The notes below the pieces were generated by a model. It was not told the DNA's origin. It saw nothing but the letters and a program-made list of their open reading frames with translations, and made no database searches. A stretch of 19,160 nucleotides of DNA. Source: an uncultured beta proteobacterium (GTDB taxonomy: Bacteria > Pseudomonadota > Gammaproteobacteria > Burkholderiales > Burkholderiaceae). The stretch is from contig CAJAFJ010000325.1 of assembly GCA_903938955.1 (NCBI GenBank), forward strand, positions 1-19,160, given 5' to 3'. Numbering within the stretch: the stretch's first letter is position 1; each line of letters begins with the position of its first letter. Both the position numbers and the translations under genes were made by a program. This document shows positions 14,531-19,160 of this stretch, one piece after another.

Positions 14531-14786
14531 AGTGTTTAACCTCTCGTTGGTTGGCTTTGCGGGCCGAAATGATGCGTACGGCGTCATGACGCGGGGTGTA
14601 AACCAGCACAAACAAGCGCTGCTCAATCATGCCCATCAGTTGGTAACGTTCCTCGCCATAGCTGTGTCGGGTGTCGGCGCTCACAATCCGGCTGGAGTCA
14701 AAAAACGCCCGCGCGGCATAAGCGAAATCAAAACCGCGCTGTGTGAAACAACGTTCACTTTTGTCTTCATCTTATTCAAAATTCAT
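14505..14786 (-). pseudogene. brnT: BrnT-family toxin gene with nonsense codon 5
   Basis: Reading from ATG 14786 gives MNFE, then TAA (14774-14772), then an intact frame to the stop at 14505. The encoded 93-codon product is a BrnT-like RNase: DEDKSERCFTQRGFDFAYAA, then YGEERYQLMG, VLVYTPRHDAVRIISARKA and NQREVKHYE. BrnT members normally begin FEWDE or FEYDE, so codon 5 should be aromatic; one base change from a Tyr codon gives TAA. No in-frame ATG, GTG or TTG follows before about a third of the protein is lost. Functional toxin is therefore unlikely unless the stop is read through or is a sequencing error. The rest of the frame is undamaged, so the mutation is recent. Confidence 0.8.
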
Positions 14787-14793
14787 CGAAAAA

Positions 14794-14840
14794 TTGTAGG
14801 CCAATGGCCTACAAATATCAAGCGGGTTGCATGCCATCAA
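14794..14840 (-). promoter_or_regulatory. brnT-antitoxin promoter and 21-base operator
   Basis: On the minus strand TTGATG (14840-14835) and TATTTG (14817-14812) are 17 bases apart. A perfect palindrome with ten-base arms TTGTAGGCCA / TGGCCTACAA and a one-base centre spans 14794-14814. It overlaps the -10 and the start of transcription, the expected place for autorepression by the HTH antitoxin. Confidence 0.65.
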
Positions 14841-15013
14841 ACTGTGCATTCACGCACCATGAGGAGCAGGGCGTGGAAACCAGAATGAATCCCCCCACCA
14901 GGCTGAAGCCTGCATTGAACGGGGCGCGCCAAGCCAATCTGCAGTGCGATACTTGGCCTGATGCAGATAAATAGCGTCTGGTGAATGTGTGTTTTTGAAC
15001 TGTTAAGGGTCGC

Positions 15014-15619
15014 TTGATTTTGAAGAAATCGTTGGTTTTTCAACCCGTCGCTTGGGGGCTGGGCTTGAGCGTGCTGGGCATGTTGTCGGCTTGCGCGGTG
15101 CCGACCAAAAACTTGCCGCCGCAAGAGGCTTTCAGTTCGACGTCCACCTATTCCCGCCTGTTCGATGCGTCACCGGCCAAGACCTGCGAAGCGGCGCGGC
15201 GCGCCTTGCTGAGCCAGGGCTATGTCATCAAGACGGCCAAAGATGATTTGGTGCTGGGCCAGAAAAGCTTTCAGCCTGAAGCCGAGTCCCACCTGCAGAT
15301 GGAAATCAGGGTGGTTTGTGCGTCTGAGAGCAAGAACGGCGACATTACCCTCGGATTTGTCTCCGCGTTGCAGGACCGTTACGCCTTGAAGAAAACCAGT
15401 AACTCGGCCAGCCTGGGGGTGGGCGTGCTGGGGTCGGTCTCGCTGCCGTTCAGTTCCGGCGACGATTCGCTGGTCAAGGTAGCCAGCGAAACCATCAGTT
15501 CCGAGCTTTTTTACGACCGCTTTTTTGATCTGGTGCGCCGCTATCTGGAGGTGGATGAATCCATCGACCCAACGCCACCTTCAACGGAAACCCACCATGA
15601 TCCTTCCCCCTCAAGTTGA
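15014..15619 (+). CDS. DUF2242 family lipoprotein
   Basis: About 201 residues. The signal peptide ends in the lipobox LSAC with Cys27, so it is a lipoprotein, probably anchored in the outer membrane. The body matches DUF2242: AKTCEAARRALLSQGYVI (55-72), SFQPEAE, SALQDRYALKKTSNSASLGVGVLGSVSLP (a highly conserved stretch) and LFYDRFFDLVRRYL. Function unknown. The start is a TTG at 15014, with AAGGG four bases upstream; a second TTG at 15020 is also possible and no ATG is available. The C-terminal tail, rich in Pro, Ser and Thr, overlaps the aminotransferase start by 23 bases, which suggests coupling. Confidence 0.82.
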   Translation: MILKKSLVFQPVAWGLGLSVLGMLSACAVPTKNLPPQEAFSSTSTYSRLFDASPAKTCEAARRALLSQGYVIKTAKDDLVLGQKSFQPEAESHLQMEIRVVCASESKNGDITLGFVSALQDRYALKKTSNSASLGVGVLGSVSLPFSSGDDSLVKVASETISSELFYDRFFDLVRRYLEVDESIDPTPPSTETHHDPSPSS

Positions 15620-16787
15620 CAGTCTGGACTCACTGCTTCCCTCTGAACCCCTGCTGATGATGGGGGCGGGGCCGGTGCCGATTCCGTACCGCGTGGCCCA
15701 GGCCAATTCAATCGTCATCAACCACCTGGGCGAAACCATGGCGCGGGTGATTGACCAGCTCAAGGCCATGGCGCGCTACGTGTTCCAGACCGAGTCACCC
15801 TGGATTTTGGGCGTGGCCGGGCCGGGTTCGGCGGCGATGGAGATGAGCGTGTGCAACCTGGTGCGCCCGGGCACGCGCGTGCTGTGCGTGTGCAACGGCT
15901 ATTTCGGCCGCCGCTTTGTCGACATGGCGCAACGCGTCGGCGGCGCGGTCGAAGTACTGACCATTGCCGACGGCGAAGCCGCCACGCTGGAAGAAGTGCG
16001 CGTGCAACTGGAGCGCTTTCGCCCTGAGGTGCTGACGATTGCGCAGGGCGAAACCTCGTCCACCGTGTTCAACCGTTTCCTGCCCGAGATTGCACAACTG
16101 GCGCGCAGCCATGGTTGCTACGTCATCGTGGACGCAGTTTGCACGCTGAGCACCATGCCTTTGAAGATGGACGAGTGGCAGATTGACGCGGTGATCACCG
16201 GCGGCCAGAAAGGGCTGTCGTCGATTCCCGGGGTGTCGCTGATTGCTTTTTCCGAACGCGCCTGGGAGCGTATTGCCACCCGCACGCAGGCCCCGCCGCA
16301 GTGGTGCCTGGATGCCCGGCTGGCCGAGCAGTTTTGGCACAACGCGTCTTACCACTACACGGCCCCGGTGTCGGGCATTCTGGCGCTGCACGAGGCCCTG
16401 CACCTGGTCTGCACCGAGACCCTACCCGAGCGCTTTGCGCGCCACCTGCGCTGCTCGCTCGGCCTGCAGCGCGGCATTGAGGCAATGGGCTTAAGCTTGT
16501 ACGGCACGCAGGCGTCACGCCTGAATTCGGTGGTGGGCATTGAGGTGCCGGACGGGATTGACCGGGCCGAGGTGTGCAAGCGAATTTCAGACCGCTACCG
16601 AGTCGAGATTTCGGGCTCATTCGGGCTCAACATTGTGCGCATCGGGCAAATGGGCGAGCAGTGCCGTGCCCACAATCTGTTTCGCACACTGCACGCGTTT
16701 GGCTCGACCATGAAGGAGCTGGGCGCCCCGGTTGATGTGGCGGCGGGCGTGGCGGAGCTGGAGCGCCAGTTGCAGGGCGCGCTGTAA
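15597..16787 (+). CDS. Class V PLP-dependent aminotransferase (alanine-glyoxylate type)
   Basis: A 396-residue fold-type I enzyme of the alanine-glyoxylate/serine-glyoxylate aminotransferase group. Signatures: GAGPVPIP (23-30), GVAGPGSAAMEM (72-83) for phosphate binding, VDAVCTLS with the PLP-ring Asp179, and TGGQKGLSSIPG with the Schiff-base Lys205. It should move amino groups between an amino acid and a keto acid such as pyruvate or glyoxylate; the substrate cannot be told from sequence, and pyridoxamine-pyruvate or phosphonate aminotransferases are alternatives. ATG 15597 is chosen; the upstream extension to 15525 reads inside the lipoprotein gene and lacks family similarity. Confidence 0.87.
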   Translation: MILPPQVDSLDSLLPSEPLLMMGAGPVPIPYRVAQANSIVINHLGETMARVIDQLKAMARYVFQTESPWILGVAGPGSAAMEMSVCNLVRPGTRVLCVCNGYFGRRFVDMAQRVGGAVEVLTIADGEAATLEEVRVQLERFRPEVLTIAQGETSSTVFNRFLPEIAQLARSHGCYVIVDAVCTLSTMPLKMDEWQIDAVITGGQKGLSSIPGVSLIAFSERAWERIATRTQAPPQWCLDARLAEQFWHNASYHYTAPVSGILALHEALHLVCTETLPERFARHLRCSLGLQRGIEAMGLSLYGTQASRLNSVVGIEVPDGIDRAEVCKRISDRYRVEISGSFGLNIVRIGQMGEQCRAHNLFRTLHAFGSTMKELGAPVDVAAGVAELERQLQGAL

Positions 16788-16837
16788 ACCAGGTTTCCTT
16801 GGTAGACTTCGCGCCTTCCTTTTTACGAGTGCAGCGC

Positions 16838-17854
16838 ATGTCTACTTTCGACCAGGCGCTGTGCGCCGCCCTTGTCCATCGCCAAACCTTGCTGGCCGAG
16901 CTGCACCAGCAGGGCACCGATTGCTACCGCCTGTTCCACGGCAGCCAGGAAGGGGTCGGCGGCCTGACCATTGACCGCTATGGCCCGCAACTGCTGGTGC
17001 AAAGTTTCCATCAAAGCCTGGATCGCAACCAGTTGCTGCAACTGGCCGGGCTGTGCAACAGCCACCTCGGTGAACCGCTGCTGCTGGTGTACAACGATCG
17101 CTCCCAAGGCAACTCGCGCATCGACCGCAGCGACCCGGTTTACCAAGCTGAACCCGAAGCACTGGCTGATTTGATCGGCCATGAAGGCGGGCTCAACTAC
17201 CGCGTGCGTGCCCGCCATGCGGGGCAAGACCCGCTGCTCTTTCTCGATTTACGCAACGCCCGAAGCTGGGTCCGGCAGCACAGTGCAGGCAAGTCGGTGC
17301 TCAACTTGTTTGCCTACACCTGCGGCGTGGGTTTGAGTGCGGCGGCAGGCGGTGCCCGCGAAGTCATTAATTTGGATTTTGCCGAAGGCAATCTGGCGGT
17401 AGGCCGCGAAAACGGAGCGCTGAACCCGGCCTTGCCGCCCATGCAATTCATTCAGTCCGATTATTTTCCGGCGATTCGCCAATGGGCCGGTTTGCCGGTC
17501 AGCACCCGGCACGGCAACCAGCTACCCCGTTACCTGCGCATGCAACCCCGCCAGTTCGACCTGGTCTTGCTGGACCCGCCAGCCTGGGCCAAAAGCGCCT
17601 TCGGCACGGTCGATCTGTTGCGGGACTACCAGAGCTTGCTCAAACCGGCGATTCTGGCCACGGTCAGCGATGGCGTGCTGATTTGCTGCAATAACCTGGC
17701 CAAGGTCGCTTTGACCGATTGGCGCGAACAAGTGCTGCGCTGCGCCGACAAGCTGGGGCGACCGGTGCGCGACTGCCAGACGCTGGCGCCCGCCAGCGAC
17801 TTCCCCTCCGCCGACGGACAACCGCCGCTGAAAACCCTGATCCTGCAGTTCTGA
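16838..17854 (+). CDS. RlmI-like class I SAM-dependent RNA methyltransferase
   Basis: A 338-residue methyltransferase. The N-terminal part (about 30-60, GGLTIDRYGPQLLVQ) matches the domain before the catalytic core of RlmI/RlmK enzymes, but a full PUA domain is not evident. The Rossmann core has LFLDLRNARSWVR (134-146), the SAM-binding VLNLFAYTCGVGLSAAAGGA (154-173), an acidic Asp180 after strand 2 and the catalytic LLDPPAWAKS (244-253). Such enzymes make 5-methylcytosine in 23S rRNA; the precise target is unknown. ATG 16838 is preferred over the TTG at 16799. It follows the aminotransferase by 50 bases, probably in the same operon. Confidence 0.87.
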   Translation: MSTFDQALCAALVHRQTLLAELHQQGTDCYRLFHGSQEGVGGLTIDRYGPQLLVQSFHQSLDRNQLLQLAGLCNSHLGEPLLLVYNDRSQGNSRIDRSDPVYQAEPEALADLIGHEGGLNYRVRARHAGQDPLLFLDLRNARSWVRQHSAGKSVLNLFAYTCGVGLSAAAGGAREVINLDFAEGNLAVGRENGALNPALPPMQFIQSDYFPAIRQWAGLPVSTRHGNQLPRYLRMQPRQFDLVLLDPPAWAKSAFGTVDLLRDYQSLLKPAILATVSDGVLICCNNLAKVALTDWREQVLRCADKLGRPVRDCQTLAPASDFPSADGQPPLKTLILQF

Positions 17855-17913
17855 TTGACCCAAGCGCAGGTCAATGCATGAAAGGGTCGCTGCTACTGTG
17901 TCAGTAGCGACCC
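17854..17913. terminator. Two tandem hairpins between convergent genes
   Basis: First stem ATTGACC (17854-17860) with GGTCAAT (17869-17875). The second stem spans 17884-17913: GGGTCG and CTACTG pair with CAGTAG and CGACCC, with a three-base bulge. Neither has a long T-run on either strand, so they may act in both directions or need Rho. Confidence 0.55.
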
Positions 17914-17922
17914 ATCCTCAAT

Positions 17923-18570
17923 TTACTTGGCAGCGTTGTCCAGCGCCGCCAGCTTGGGTTTGTAGGTCGCGCTTTGAACCACCATGTAGGTCACGGCATT
18001 GCGCATATCGGTATCACTCAAACCGGCTTTACCCGAGCGTGCGGGCATGGCATTGTGGCCATTGATGGACGATTGCACCAAACCATCAATGCCTTTTTGC
18101 AGACGAGGCTTCCAGGCGGCGAAATCATCAATGCGTGGGGCGCTATTTTTACCAGTGCCATGGCAGGTAATGCAATGGGTTTCAACCAATTGCTCTGCAC
18201 TGACTGTTTTGGGGGAGGCATAAGGTTTGGTCGGGTCAACCGCGTGACCGAAACTCACCATGAAGGCGATGGCACGGCTGATTTCGAGGTCGCTCAGGTT
18301 GGGTTGGCCGCCATGCGCCGGCATTTTTCCAATGCCACCGATGGCGCTTTCGGCCAATTTAGCCAAACCATTTTTGGAACGCTGGGTCCAGGCTGGCACG
18401 TCGCCGATTTTGGGAGCACCGTCCTGGCCCGTGGTGTGGCAGCCAGCGCAAACTTGTTCCACCACTTGGCGACCGGTTTTTTCAGCCGCTGAAACAGGGG
18501 AGGCGCCAAGTGCCAGGAGCAGCAGGGAAACGCCAGAAAAAACAGTGCTTAAACGCGGAAATGATTGCAT
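17923..18570 (-). CDS. Tandem dihaem cytochrome c5
   Basis: A 215-residue periplasmic cytochrome with a signal peptide ending near VSAAE (residue 29). It contains two consecutive cytochrome c5 domains: CAGCH (41-45) with axial Met83 in KMPAHGG, and CITCH (133-137) with axial Met175 in AMPARSG. Each domain repeats the order CxxCH, GAPKIGD or SAPRIDD, MP and LSD, so it arose by internal duplication. It probably shuttles electrons in the periplasm to a terminal reductase or oxidase. GGAG lies before ATG 18570. The leader holds a small hairpin (18581-18597), and a Crp/Fnr-type site lies further upstream. Confidence 0.92.
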   Translation of the reverse strand: MQSFPRLSTVFSGVSLLLLALGASPVSAAEKTGRQVVEQVCAGCHTTGQDGAPKIGDVPAWTQRSKNGLAKLAESAIGGIGKMPAHGGQPNLSDLEISRAIAFMVSFGHAVDPTKPYASPKTVSAEQLVETHCITCHGTGKNSAPRIDDFAAWKPRLQKGIDGLVQSSINGHNAMPARSGKAGLSDTDMRNAVTYMVVQSATYKPKLAALDNAAK

Positions 18571-18580
18571 ATTGTCTCCA

Positions 18581-18597
18581 GATAAAACAGCTTTATC
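18581..18597 (-). promoter_or_regulatory. Leader hairpin before the dihaem cytochrome
   Basis: GATAAA (18581-18586) pairs with TTTATC (18592-18597) around a five-base loop, just upstream of the ribosome binding site. A short leader stem could affect translation or mRNA stability. It is only a minor structure. Confidence 0.3.
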
Positions 18598-18617
18598 GCC
18601 ATTTTTTACAGAGACAA

Positions 18618-18665
18618 ATTTTAAAACATTGAGGTAACCAAATGTACCTAATTGACGTGAGTCAC
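18618..18665 (-). promoter_or_regulatory. Crp/Fnr-type site and -10 of the dihaem cytochrome gene
   Basis: The plus strand reads TTGACGTGAGTCAC at 18652-18665, with TGA-N6-TCA half-sites. On the minus strand TAAAAT (18623-18618) matches five of six -10 bases; the dyad centre is then about 47 bases from the start, a little longer than the ideal 41.5. An inverted repeat AGGTA-N8-TACCT (18632-18649) lies between and may bind a second regulator. Confidence 0.45.
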
Positions 18666-18673
18666 AAAATTGA

Positions 18674-18698
18674 TGCGCCGTTATGACCCACTGGCGCA
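18674..18698 (-). terminator. Possible minDE terminator
   Basis: On the minus strand TGCGCC and GGCGCA form a six-base stem (18698-18693 with 18679-18674) around a 13-base loop, followed by TCAATTTT. It starts ten bases after the minE stop. The stem is short, so it is weak at best. Confidence 0.4.
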
Positions 18699-18707
18699 GT
18701 TTGGTTT

Positions 18708-18968
18708 TTATCGCTTGTCAGGCAATTCGATCTTGACTTCCAGCACTTCCAGGTTGTCCTGGCGCTCCAAGTTGACCTTGATGTCATTGAGATTGATCTT
18801 GACGTACTTGCTGATCACCGCCATCAACTCGCGCTGCAACGCTGGCAGGTAGTCGGGCTCGGCGGCATTGCGGCCACTGCGCTCGTGCGCCAGAATGATT
18901 TGCAAACGTTCCTTGGCAACGTTGGCGGTTTTCTTTTTCTCGCCAATGAAAAAAGTGAGAAATGACAT
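18708..18968 (-). CDS. minE: Cell division topological specificity factor MinE
   Basis: An 86-residue MinE. The N-terminal membrane-targeting and MinD-binding part ([30 protein letters not shown]) stimulates the MinD ATPase; the C-terminal dimerisation domain (about 40-86, [15 protein letters not shown] ... LEVKIELP) gives topological specificity. Together with MinC and MinD it makes pole-to-pole oscillations that place the division septum at mid-cell. ATG 18968 lies four bases after the minD stop. Complete and unremarkable. Confidence 0.97.
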   Translation of the reverse strand: MSFLTFFIGEKKKTANVAKERLQIILAHERSGRNAAEPDYLPALQRELMAVISKYVKINLNDIKVNLERQDNLEVLEVKIELPDKR

Positions 18969-18972
18969 GGTT

Positions 18973-19160
18973 TTATTTCCCCCCGAACAGACGCTTCAAC
19001 AAGCCTTGCTTGGGCGCTTCGGTGAAGCGCATCGGCTTTTCTGTGCCTAAAAAGCGCTCAATCACGTCTTTGTAGGCTTCGGACACGTCGCTGCCCTGCA
19101 TGTGCACCGCTGGCACGCCCTGGTTGGACGCCTGAAGCCCGGATTCACTCTCGGGAATCA
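18973..19160 (-). CDS. minD: Septum-site determining ATPase MinD (3' end only)
   Basis: Only the last 61 residues are in the window: [42 protein letters not shown], and the C-terminal amphipathic helix [12 protein letters not shown], the membrane-targeting sequence through which ATP-bound MinD attaches to the inner membrane. Order and spacing to minE are as in other beta- and gammaproteobacteria; minC would be expected beyond the right edge. Confidence 0.95.
   Translation of the reverse strand, partial: IPESESGLQASNQGVPAVHMQGSDVSEAYKDVIERFLGTEKPMRFTEAPKQGLLKRLFGGK

Noticed and set aside
14837..15124. 95-residue minus-strand frame before the DUF2242 lipoprotein
   Set aside because: Runs antisense into the signal peptide region of the lipoprotein, no ribosome binding site, no family.
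17854..17875. TTGACC...GGTCAA read as an Fnr site
   Set aside because: The half-sites are too far apart and lie after the methyltransferase stop; a hairpin is the better reading.

Overview
The window looks like chromosomal DNA of a Burkholderiales betaproteobacterium, most likely Comamonadaceae (Rhodoferax/Polaromonas/Acidovorax type). This is inferred from high GC, dense short operons, a DUF2242 lipoprotein, RdgC, a minD-minE pair, and many c-type cytochrome and Crp/Fnr-type features. There are no rRNA or tRNA genes, no insertion sequence and no CRISPR array. The first gene (diguanylate cyclase) and the last (minD) run off the window edges.

Layout. 1-2121 (+): a GGDEF diguanylate cyclase overlaps an NnrU-family membrane protein. 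2125-3179 (-): a DUF2788-like small membrane protein and a DUF2189 membrane protein. 3313-3678 (+): a glutaredoxin-like protein without active-site cysteines. 3688-4245 (-): a Spy/CpxP-like periplasmic protein, divergent from rdgC (4435-5331, +). 5340-6098 (-): a DUF3365 haem protein with a DUF2892 membrane protein. 6188-7902 (-): a hipBA toxin-antitoxin pair with a well formed promoter/operator. 7941-8426: a non-coding, AT-richer gap, followed by a lone TIR/deoxyribosyltransferase-fold protein (8427-9338, +). 9514-11423 (-): dtd, then the coupled group copZ-cueR-crp. 11504-13867 (+): the copper ATPase copA, divergent from copZ. 14037-14786 (-): a BrnT toxin gene with a nonsense codon, its HTH antitoxin, and a possible third small ORF. 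15014-17854 (+): a DUF2242 lipoprotein, a class V aminotransferase and an RlmI-like methyltransferase. 17923-18570 (-): a tandem cytochrome c5. 18708-19160 (-): minE and the end of minD.

How the genes fit together. The copper block is one regulatory unit. CueR should sense Cu(I) and switch on copA from a MerR-type promoter; CopZ shuttles copper; a Crp/Fnr-family regulator is translationally coupled behind cueR. Three Crp/Fnr-type dyads (TGA-N6-TCA) lie upstream of membrane or cytochrome genes (3219, 6156, 18652), two of them near the class II spacing, which suggests oxygen, nitric oxide or redox control of these small respiratory genes. The hipBA-TIR stretch and the brnT remnant look like accessory stress or defence modules inserted among housekeeping genes.
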